From Haemonchus contortus (lineage: Eukaryota > Nematoda > Chromadorea > Rhabditida > Trichostrongylidae): a stretch of DNA of 64,000 nucleotides. Positions 53,656 through 64,000 of this stretch are shown here, piece after piece; position 1 is the first letter of the stretch, and the number at the start of each line of letters is the position of its first letter. Under the pieces are notes generated by a model. That model saw nothing but the letters and a program-made list of their open reading frames with translations. It had not been told where the DNA came from and did no database searches. The stretch spans positions 5,535,374 through 5,599,373 of the forward strand of contig LS997567.1 in NCBI GenBank assembly GCA_000469685.2. The letters run 5' to 3'. Both the position numbers and the translations under genes were made by a program.

Positions 53656-56600
53656 CTAAAACCTTTATTTATAAACTTTGGAAAACCTGACAAACGGACC
53701 ACCAACGAAGAACGCATAGAGACATGATTATGAGGGAGAAAGGACACGGTACTCAGATAAGAAGCCAAGAAGAACGAGAGGTCGAGGAGTAGTCTGGCCG
53801 TCTCATCATGATGCGTCACCTGTTTGCACACATAACACTCAAAGCTCTGAAAAAATCGTAAATTTCCCTCTGAAAAAACGGCCATCCCTCGTGTGCCTGG
53901 GAGAGAAGAACGAATGGGTGGGCCGGGGACGAGTTTGAGGCCCTATAGAGTAGATTCGGGATTTCTTGGACTCTAAGAAAGCGTGCGAATGCGGATGAGA
54001 GCACGCTTGAAGTGTTTAGTGGGCCGGGCCAAAGGAGTTCCGCAACCACTACAGACGTTTTTTCCCATCGATCTCAGAGATATCACAGTAAAAAGCCCCC
54101 AAACACAAAAAAATGGGCCTGTGTAGGCAGCTGCTTATAAAAAGGACCAAAAGAAGTAACTGCAAAGTTTGCAGCGGAGCTGGAGCAGCTCGAACTACTT
54201 GTGGGTTCTTTTGAATAGAAAATGAAAAAGCTTTTTCCCCATAAGCTTTGCATGATGGATAGACCAGACGAAAAACTCAAATATGCATTGAATTTCAAAG
54301 TTTACAGTGGGAAACAAGGGCAACACGATGATGCTCACGCGATGTTCTCAAAAGTTCATTTTGTTTCGTTTTGTACTTGAGGAAAGAAGAAGCTGCTAAT
54401 GTTTTCATGAGGAGGCGGGGTTTCCTGAGACGAAAGACGATGGACGATTTCATGGCAACTTACAGACGAGTGGAAAGAAGGAAGGAAGAAGTCACGCCAA
54501 TTCAAACAAAGCCAAAGTCAATAGCAGTGGAAAAGTGAGAGATGACAACAAAAATCATTTTAACACATCGGTCACAAGTAAGAATTTTTCAGTGCAAAGG
54601 TAGGTGGCAGTAATTTAATTATCGATCGGTTTTTCTGGTTACTGTTCACGAAATCATATGTATATTGACATAAGGCGTGAAGGGGAAACAATCAGTACAG
54701 TGACAGTCAGAGTGAGCTGCAGACGAGCGAGATTTTCCCGTTTCAATCGAATGGGATGGATTCATATGGACTTAAAATAGGCCCAGAAATTCAACTGGAC
54801 TCTATGTAGCCGAGGGAGACCTATGAATGGGTGGTCCGTTCAGTGAGCCTTGAAAAAATGACCTTTTCTGAAGATGGTGGGTGGTGAGTCACTTGACTCG
54901 TGCACTCTGAACCCCCCTCGCCGCCAGCCGGCCGCCAACGGGCCATCTAAGGCCTGGACCTCCGTAGCGATGCGCATAAAAGGGCCATTTATCTTTGTAC
55001 GTCTAGATTCTTGCGGCTCAGTTGAACGCCATCGTGTTTGTGGGGTTATTCATTCATGCAAAAGCGATGAGATATGGCATAGTGAAGAGAAAGACTGAAA
55101 GAACAGCTCATTTCAGCAATTTTTGCAGAGACCCTTTATTTTGATGGCCAAAAAAATTGTAAAAGCTCAACATGGAATCATCAGATGGACACGATGGCTT
55201 TTGTCGAGATTTTTGAGCAAATATTGACGTTGAATGCCCTCACACCCTCGACACTATGATAGACTACGGTAGACCTTTTTTTTGGCTTGCGTAAGGGATA
55301 GACCACTGACTGAGGGCCATTTAAGATGTATGGCGTCAACAGACAAGAGAAGAGCAATTAGCGGACAGAAAGTTGCCCTATGGGAGCAGTCAGCTCATAG
55401 AAAACAGACCGATGTCTGGGATTTGATCAGGCCAGGTCTTTTTCGAATTGTTTGGAAAAATAACGGACAACCAGAAAGAGACAGATCGCATAGCAATTAT
55501 TTATTTCCCTCGGAGCCATTAAAGGGCTTGATTAGGCCAGATAATTCAAATTGCGATGGGTTGGCGCGATAGGACTGAGCTTGAAAATTTCACGTTTGAA
55601 TTTCGCGCCCAGTTACTTGCCAGGGACTCAAAGACATCAACCATGACGAGCTCTCATAACGACTATGAAATTAAATGAGAAGGTGAATACGTGGCTCATT
55701 CTATGGCCGCTAGGAAGTGGTCAATGCTCAGTTACCCACAGTAATCTAAAGGTTTACGCGGTCTCCTTCAAATTGTGGAGGCACTCAGGTGAGTATCTGG
55801 GCCCCTCCATGGTTTACAATAGGGAGTAATCTGATGATTCTTGGTTTTAGTCTTGTCAGCCAAGCCGTCCAGGATTAGTCCACATATATCAAACAGAAGA
55901 GGAGTTCACCGGGTCTGGACGAGTTTCCGTTGAGGATCGAAACTTTGACCCATGCACTTGGTAGCTGAATGACTCAGCTCTCATCCCTGCGGTACATTAT
56001 ATCAACAGTCAGATAATAAAAAAGTAATAAAAAAAACCAGACAGAGCTCCCGATTGAGAAGGCGGAAATGAGTCATCCAGGTCTATACCAGTTCTCTAGT
56101 AGTTTGACAACCTGTCAGATCACTACAACTCTCTCAAACTTGTCCATTGATCCTTTGAAATTCGAATATCCCTTATATCAAGTAAAGCTAGTAAATACTT
56201 CAGTAAACCTTAGAAGGACGATCTGATTCCTGGGTTGATTCTCATTGAAACCCATGAAATCACTGGTACAGGGACAGGAAGTATGACAACGCCCGAAGCC
56301 GTTCAGACCCTACCGAAAGACGAAAATAGTGTACTTTAAAAAGTGATTCTGTCACGAGAATGAATGAGACCGGCTGATGTCTAATGGGACAAGCAATGGG
56401 TCGTTTCTGAAATGAGACGGAAGGGTGAAGGCATCAGGGAGATATCAAGATTTGAGCTGACATCCCCCCCCCCCCCCCCCACGGAAGCATTTCGGGATTG
56501 CTCATATAGGAATTCCCAAACGACGTCAATGACTGGATCCTTTACACAGTCAAGGGAGAAGGATGATCGTTGAGAATACTCAGGATAATTTACTTCTTCC

Positions 56601-59600
56601 GGCAGAGTAACATTTTGAATAATTGTATTACCAATATGCTAAAGTAGTAAAAAAATATGAAAGGTACATCCTAGTAGTAGTATTACTTTGGCGTACTTGT
56701 GATTACAAAGTAAACCAAAACAGGTAAATTTAGAGTAAAACTTCCAGTCAAAACAGTTTAATAAGCCAATGCCTGTTTCGATTTCCAATCCAAAGAAATC
56801 CGAGCCTTTTTCCGATTTCCGATTTCCTTCAGACAATTGAAGTTGCCAAAGGAGTGCATTCCTTTTGCGGCCTAGAATCAAATTTTCGAACAAGCAAGAG
56901 GCTTTTTACTCGTTTCTTCAATTTACTGGTAACTACTTTTACTTCCGTGTAAGCCTAAAACAGTTTTAACACCCTTAAGTTACTTTGTATGAATCTTTTT
57001 TTACAATACTTGCATCACACATGAAGGACAGCGTTGCATGTAACAATAGATTAGTACCACTTCACGATTACAAGTTATAAAAACTAGTAATGCATTAAAA
57101 CATGAATGCATTATAGCCGACTTCGGCTGTAGACAATAGATAATTGCCATCGCGACTTTGCACTTTCGTTTCCGATTACTTTGTTTGCTTTCATGGTCAC
57201 TAAGAGTTCGAAATTGATTTGTTCTTGATTTGAGTTTTCTGCAGCCCTTACAGAACTAGTACTTTAAAGTTTTACTTTTAATTTAGGTAATTATGAGGGT
57301 TACTAAATACTAAATGAAAGATTCGGTGGGTTTTTTCCAGAACTAATAAATTCTAGGCTTTCTCATTCTATTGATCAGATTCCATCGTATAGCCAGTCAA
57401 TGGGAACGCGAATGTGTCGCAGCGGTTTTTATTACTAGTTGACTTCTTTATTACCTGTAAGATTGACAGGTAGACTGGCTCGTAGCAGTCTTTCGACCTA
57501 CATTGGTTTTGTTCGAAAATTAATGGGATTACCCTGGATATGCTTGTTTTTGTAAACTACTCCCTCGAATTGGAAGGCAATCGAGTGCTTCCGCAAATCT
57601 ATCAGGAGGTGATGTTCGGGGCGCACTCCAAATAGATGATCTAAACGCACTTTCTTCATATTTTTTACAGTAATTATAACTAATATAGGCAAAAAATAAA
57701 AAATTAAGTAACACGTTAATCATAACCCGTAAAAAACCCTCTAAAAAGTAGTCTATGAAAGTTTTTTTTCAAAATTCTCTGCCGCACAGGTTTGCTAAGC
57801 TGAGCCGCTTTACCTGGCTGACGTGGAAGTTATTCTGTTACTTTTGTAACCTGATAGGTAATAACTTTGAGAATGTTACAGTACTATGCAGTACTTTTTT
57901 ATGACTGCCGTTGATTTAGATGGTTTTTGGAAAAAAAATTGAAATTTCAAATATTTGAACTAGCAAGGTATTCACAGTAGAAGCAGCAGAACAAAGCGCG
58001 TTTGCACAGGATGCTAGTAATAGAGTTCAACGTTCTTCTACAAATTGCAGAACGGATGAAAAAAAGGTTTGAACGAGATTCAGAGCAGTCGGAAATCGAA
58101 ATTCGAAACTGCGGAATCACTATAATATAAAAGAAGTTGGCGCCGTATTGAAAGTAGCAGTGTCCAGAATGTTTTCGTAGGGAATTCCGTTCTCTTGACA
58201 ATCAAAAGATAGTGCTTTGTAACGGGACATCAGGAATTTGATGAAAAAACCTCTCGAAGACATAAACTTTCGCAGTCTGGCGTGTACGAGACCAGAAAAA
58301 ATGATTTTGTAGACTACGTCGGGTGAAGAATCGGAAAAAAAGATTGGTTTTTTCGATGGGGGGCCTGGGACCAGAGAGGCAAGGATTCTGTTGTTCCGAG
58401 ACAATGATACTAATTTGTAGCCGTGCGAAAAATTGGATGAGAATGTCGTCGTGGTCAGTCATCAGCAGCCAAAAGGAAATTTTCAGACGGACGATCGGAC
58501 GAGACCGTGAAATTGATCCGAGCCGACGATATATGTGTGTATTGACGACAGGCCAATACGACGTGATAGGTTTGGGTATTTATCACTACGAGAATCTGGA
58601 ACCATCCAAATTATTGCGTACGAAATCGACGATAGGCGGAACCATACACACACACGTCAGTCATGCTCTCTTAGACGGTCTCTGATCTTGGCCCGAACTG
58701 ATGAGAGGAGGGACAAATTGAGTCTAGGGCGGTGGTTGTCGTCGTGTTGGCGGAGAGTTGTGGGTGTTGGTCTATTTGCCAGTCTGAATGATCAACGGTT
58801 AAGCTGAGGTGTCGGACCTGTGAAACAAACAACCCGGGCCCGGCAGCACCACCAGCACAGTTGCCGAAGAGATAAATTGTTGGCGGTAATCATCAGTCAG
58901 ACGCGTACAGGTGGTCTTTGCCTCGTGACTTGGCTTGACATTCATGTCCCTCCTCCTGTCCCGCCCCCCCCCCCCCATCACATAGTACAAACACAATAGT
59001 GAACCCATGAGTGAGAGAAGGAAAAAGTGCAAGTGAAAATGATTTTTTTCCGGGCGGGCGGAGCCACTCTACAACTTCGGGGCGTCGACTGGGAATATCA
59101 GCCGACACCCGGGCTTCGCGTTTTAGCGCTCGAGCTGATTTTGACACTTTTTGAGAGATGGCCGAGAGAATCCCTCGGGATCTCGTCATAATGTGTCATG
59201 ATGCCTCCTCCCAACAAGCAAGCAGCTGAGAAAAATCAGCCGAAATTGGCTGGATGCCAAATTTCGTTGGCAATCCGGTTACTCCACTTCCCGATTTAGA
59301 CCAAGCTCGAGTGGGGTAAGGTCAAAGCAAGGGGGGAACGGACAGGAAAGGGATCTGACATAGTCTAACGAGTGTTGACAGCACGCGCGTTGCACTTTTC
59401 ATATATGGTGGTGGGCGAGAGCGAATCTGGGAGAATTCCCAAACGAAGAGTCCCTACAATTGTGGAATGACACTCAATTCTTTGATTGAACTGTTCGATT
59501 GGAACTTCGCGACCGATAGTGGCAACAAAAAGGAGATCTCCTCCGCTAATCTATACAATGCTCGTAGGAATGAGGTCATGAGGTTACCGTCTTTTTTACT

Positions 59601-62600
59601 GGCTACCGTTTCCACTGATATGACACAGGGCCGACGATTTGAAAGAGAATAGAGGTGAGGTTATCGTGGAAGGAGGGTGGGCGGCATGATGAAAGGGTGA
59701 CGACGAGGGTCGTTGGGTGGAGGAACGTGGCCTCCCACCCAATGGTTGCACCCTAAAATACAAATAGATAGCGGCGGCATAGTGTGAGGGTTACTATTCA
59801 TCTACCGATAATACGAGACAATACAAACAGTTTATAAACTATAGGATAGGCCGATAGGATATGAGGATTAGAGCGTCCTAAGGTGCAGAGGGAGGTTAGG
59901 GAATGGGACGGGTGGAATCGGCGGGGTCTGAAGGGAACCGTGGTGGTGGGTGCGCATGGTCAGTGAAGAACGAACGCTACAGTTGGAAAAAAAAGCCGAA
60001 TCGATCACGAGAGGAATGGCGAGAATTCAAGGAAATACGAAGGAGAGGGGGGAAAGATACGAACCAAAGCAACCAACGTCATTTCAATCAGATTGGGGGT
60101 GAAATTGCCTTTGAAATTGAAACTGCAAAAGATAAATCTATCGGTTCATTCTTGTCCCTCAAAAATGGGATTGAACGGAGCCATTCATTTGGCCCATTTT
60201 AGCATGAAATGGCAGCAAAGGAGCAGTAATATGGTCGAAAAACATGAATCGGGATATTTTCGGCCGATTTATTACCCTATCCAGGAAGGAAGTGCCCAGT
60301 AGTAGTGACCAGTCTGAGCAGCAGCCAAGCACATCGAATATGACGGCCCGCTCGGCGACCGTGCTATGGTTCCATTTGTTGGGGTTTTTGAAGTGAGAAA
60401 GAGGCGATTGTGAGGGTCTGAAGGAGGACGACGGGGATGTGAAGCCAAATGGCACAGTCGGAGGCCTCCGCCCCAACTCAATGGGGCCAAAACGACGACG
60501 ACGACGGTGGACGATGGCGCGACAACGTGGTGCCGCCGTTCGTCATCATTATCTAAACGCAGCATCATGTCGAGGTCGACGATGTCCGTCTCGTCGGTTG
60601 GTGGATCGTATCGATGTGTCGAACATGTACATTCAGCCGGAATGTGACAAGATTCACGCTTTGAAGATTTCACGGCCAGATCTATGGCCCCGACCAGCGC
60701 CAGCCAGCCAGCCAGCCAGCCGCAGCACATCCTCCTCACTTGTCACTCACAGAGTCTCGTCACATTCAAACGTCCCATTGCTTTTTTCCCTGGCATCTAA
60801 CAAAGATTCTCGATTTGCTGTTGACGACTGGTTTATGCTAGTCGTTTGAAGAAAGACAGATGAAGTAGGACTCCGGAGAGGGGATTGGAGCTGCTAAAAA
60901 GACCATTTGTTTTGAGTAATGGGAAATGATGAGCTGCGAGTAACGCCGACCACCAAGAGGTGTAATAAGAGGTGACAAAAGCAGCAAAGCGATAGACGAA
61001 GATTACTACATATCATCCAGGGAGTGGTCGATGGGTGCTGTACGGGGGACCCTCCGCAATACGAAATTTCTTGGGCCACAAAAAAAACAGCTCCCGTTTG
61101 GCACAGTTCCCAGGGAGGCTGTGATGGCACCGAAGTACGAATTTCTACCCAATACATCTTCAGTTGATGTTGTCAGGGGAAAAGAATGATCGGGGCAGAT
61201 GATTAGTGGTAAAGCGTGAACTACAAAATATCAAATAACAATAATTAAGCTTACTAGTAACGAGAAAAAAGTAGTAATGCCTTCCTTTTGTTTGCGAACT
61301 TGTGAAGCCGCTGTAGCTGCCGACACTTCAAGCTGTTCAGTGTTGAATTAATAACTAGTAAGGAGGAAACAAGAGGAGCTGTCCACTCTTTCCAAGACTT
61401 GGGGATGTTAATGAGGTCTCATGAAGATTTCTATTTAAGCTTCCCGAATCTAGGTTTCATAGCGCTTTTTGATTGTCATTCATGACGGCCCCAGAATAGG
61501 AAGACTATGGAAGGTTTTTGTACTGCCAGACGTTTTAGAGACCAATTAACTCGAGTACTATCGAGTATAAGAGGTATAAGGTAAGAGGTAAGAGGTCATA
61601 GGGGTGTAAGACAAGGCTCAGGCCCCTGACTGTGGTACTTTTTCCCAAATAAAAAGTTTTCCAGATAAATTTGCTCAATTTGCTCACCATCGCTTGAGAA
61701 ACGCGGCTTGGCTTAAAGCCAGAATTCCAGTACAGGTAGATGAGAGAACGGAAAAGGTTTTCTCACGGATCTGAACTTATCCCTGTGCAAACCTCCCCGC
61801 TCGCCCCAGTAGGACCCATCTCCTCTATGAACTTTCTTCCTAGGGTCCTGATTTTTCCAAATGGGTGATCCTTTGTCACGAAAGCAGTTAAAGAGATGGT
61901 AATTACAATGGGTTTTCGGGATTATCTGAATTTTTGGAATTTCCGTAATTATTTGAGCAAAGAAAAAACCCTGTTTAGTTGAAATTGAATTTTTCGGATG
62001 AAATTAGCTTGGTATAGCTTTCATTACTTGATGGAAACGCATAGGAGGTAATCGGCTTCAACGGCCCGCCGTCAGTATCGGCCAAACGAGACCAATCACT
62101 GCTAATAAAACGTGTCCCGAAACATAGCAATGAGATGAAAAGACTATGAAATTGCCATGATCTGGGGGAATAAATGTAGTTTCAGCTTCAATGAGCAGTT
62201 TCAAACAGATGAGCGATGATTCGTTGTCGGTTGGAGCATATGGGAAAGTGATTGAAATGGGCACGTCGCACTTGGGATTGTCCCAAAGGGTAACACGGAG
62301 ACGCCTCATTTACATAACTCTGCCTACGATGCCATCTAATTGAACCTGTCCCCACCAGATCCCTATTTCTGAAGGAGATATGAGATTGACCAGATCAGTA
62401 TCGCACACGAGACCCTTACTAGTAATGGGCATCATTAGATTGTATTAACAGCCACCTTGCAACACTCAAGTGGGATAATCCATTCACGTAATGGATATCA
62501 AGGGGAGACGGGCTGCCTGCTGGTGGATATGGTAGAGGGTGGTCCAGGACGAGTAATCTCGGACAGACGAGCTCGAAGTTCGACAGGGTCCAGTGCGACC

Positions 62601-62995
62601 TAGCCGAGGTTTTGATCGGCTTACCTGGCGCTAAGCAAACACAACCAAAGGAAGATCATCGGCATAAGGGCCAAAGTGTTCAAAGAACTTTTGTCAAGGA
62701 TGATGGACACCTAGGTGTAGGAGGGAACTGAACTCAGTGCTGCGTAGGCGAAAATGGCTGGGTGGTAGAGGCCCCCATTTGAGGGCATATGGCCGTTGTC
62801 GGAAACCAATCACGGTGCGCGAGCGCAATAACGTGTAGGAAATGGACCATGACATACTCATTACTATAAGGACGGTCGTTACGTTCTGAATAGCACGTTG
62901 GTCAGCTACAAGGTGGTTTACCTACAAAAAAGGTGAGCCAGCCAGAAGTACGAGAGGAACAAGTCACAACTTTGACGACGTTGGTAAAGTAATAC
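53656..62995. other. Long region without an established gene
   Basis: About 9.3 kb upstream of the minus-strand gene. It contains poly-C at 56466-56480 and 58967-58976, a SINE-like fragment (55860-55995), AT-rich DNA at 56.6-58.1 kb and moderately GC-rich unique DNA at 54.3-56.3 and 58.4-61 kb. Frames of 95-155 codons at 60.3-60.8 kb overlap on both strands. Perhaps promoter or first-intron regulatory DNA. Confidence 0.35.
55860..55995 (-). repeat. SINE-like tRNA-derived fragment
   Basis: Minus strand GGGATGAGAGCTGAGTCATT followed by GTTTCGATCCTC, a near B box, in the usual order. Confidence 0.4.
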
Positions 62996-63169
62996 TTGTA
63001 AAGGTCCGGATGATGTCATCCTTGGCTCCCGGAACAATGGCGACGACGATGATGACGTTTGTCTCGCCATTTTGCCACAATTGCTCCGACGACGATCGCC
63101 TTGACGGCGGCCGAGTCGGCTGCCATCTGCACCGGACGTTGTATACTCAAAATTTACGATGCGTACCAT
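62996..63169 (-). CDS. Candidate first exon, possibly of the minus-strand gene at 46.6-53.7 kb
   Basis: ATG opens 58 codons ending at a GTATTA donor, phase 0. The peptide is basic and Ser-rich (GRRQGDRRRSNCGKMARQTS, then SPLFREPRMTSSGPLQ). An internal ATG (MARQTS) is an alternative start. The exon would join in frame to 53527-53655 across a 9.3 kb intron, giving about 400 residues. This is inference from phase and strand only. Confidence 0.35.
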
Positions 63170-63545
63170 GTTTGAACAGCCCACGTTCTTCCTTCATCCA
63201 CGGGGGTAGCACGTCCCATATGTTGATGGCCAAGGACGACACGCAGATGCGGCGATGAAGGTACTGGGAAAAGCCTCTCAGTCCTATTTGGGCAGTACCT
63301 GTACCTCAAAATGAATACCAGATCGATCACCTAGTCGTGACAGAAAAACTGGAAGAAACAAGGGGGATCGGTTGGCACTGTGAGCGTCCTTCTTGAACGA
63401 TCTCACAAAGACCATTGTCAGCCACTACACCAAATTTTCTACCATTCCCTACTTCTACAAAATGGTTCCTTGAACTTCACAAGTCGCCGAAGACCTAGAA
63501 TCAGCTGGAAAGAGTTTCGAATTCCCGCCCATTTACTACACTTTC

Positions 63546-63807
63546 CGGGGAGACGGGCATTAGGAACGATTTTGGGTAGTCGATTCGCCGCACGCGGCTG
63601 TCGCGGACCACTCATTTGCCGTTATTACAGCTCTAGCCTTCTTCATACAGCTCAATCGATATGTGATCATTATTGTATGCATAATTCTACTATTAGTACT
63701 TTTGTTCTTGTATTTCGTACCTACTGCTGCATCCTGCTACGTTCCTTCGCGCACGACGCCCCTCTCACCGCGACGCGACCATTTCGTTCCTAACGCACCA
63801 CACCCCT
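63546..63807 (+). mobile_element. 255-bp MITE family, copy G
   Basis: GGGAGACGGGCATTAGGAAC to CGCACCACACCC. Flanked by ACTTTCCG on the left and CCTTTCCG on the right, an 8 bp duplication with one difference. Confidence 0.9.
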
Positions 63808-64000
63808 TTCCGCAGGACGTTTCAGTGGATCTCAAATCTCTCTTCGATCCGTTTTCAATTTCTTGGTTCATTTTTCCTGGATTTTTTTGGAGTACAAGGA
63901 AGCTGTACTAGGAAGTCTTTTAAAATTTTGATATTAAGTCATGGTGGCACTTCATTACTCAAAAACTGTTGAATAATTGAAGCAGCGAGGCCTTCAGTTG
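63808..64000. other. Window end, nothing identified
   Basis: AT-rich sequence after copy G; no supported exon or repeat. Confidence 0.3.

Noticed and set aside
56464..56481. Poly-C run as a regulatory element
   Set aside because: Homopolymer runs of this kind occur several times (23.7, 51.8, 56.5, 59.0 kb) with no associated structure; treated as simple sequence.
60272..60849. 136- and 155-codon frames on opposite strands
   Set aside because: Both overlap a CGA/CGT-rich low-stop region; neither has recognisable domains or start context. Left as unassigned sequence.
63380..63793. 137-codon plus-strand frame as a gene
   Set aside because: Most of it is MITE copy G (63546-63807); the same frame is seen in other copies of the element.

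Overview
This is eukaryotic, intron-rich DNA, almost certainly from a free-living or parasitic nematode. Exons are small (60-270 bp), 3' splice sites are of the TTTTCAG type, several start codons sit directly behind an acceptor-like site with no intron partner (expected for spliced-leader trans-splicing), and there are many short inverted-repeat elements. Genus cannot be fixed by reading; a rhabditid or diplogastrid nematode would fit. All gene models below were assembled by hand from splice sites and reading-frame phase. No database search was run.

Layout. (1) 158-5847, plus: the 3' part of a kinesin light chain gene (klc-2-like), ten exons in continuous phase with five or six TPR units and the C-terminal amphipathic helix; its 5' exons lie left of the window. 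(2) 6-17 kb: repeat-rich, with remnants or short pieces of small genes, mostly on the minus strand. The best supported are a two-exon 77-residue secreted peptide gene (11861-12157) lying 169 bp behind the last exon of another minus-strand gene (12327-12745), an operon-like spacing, and the last two exons of an unrecognised gene (8027-8331). (3) 17-26.9 kb: no convincing gene; repeats and a long region of moderately GC-rich unique sequence. (4) 26982-45019, plus: a 23-exon single-pass receptor of about 992 residues with a signal peptide, a fibronectin-III-like ectodomain, one membrane segment and a tyrosine-kinase-like domain that has lost the catalytic aspartate and the glycine loop, so it is a predicted receptor pseudokinase. 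(5) 46619-53655, minus, convergent with the receptor gene: an unrecognised soluble protein of about 342 residues in eight exons, possibly with a further 5' exon near 63 kb. (6) 53.7-63.5 kb: no established gene; unique sequence that may be its upstream or intronic regulatory region.

Mobile DNA. A ~255 bp inverted-repeat element occurs seven times and several copies show an ~8 bp target duplication. Other elements include TTAA-flanked palindromic elements (two copies), a TA-flanked Tc1/mariner-type element, a 186 bp element with 36 bp ends, tRNA-type SINE-like sequences with Pol III boxes, a 323 bp tandem duplication and a minisatellite in the klc 3' UTR. Most insertions sit in introns. The three main genes are physically linked, but nothing in the sequence shows that they act together.
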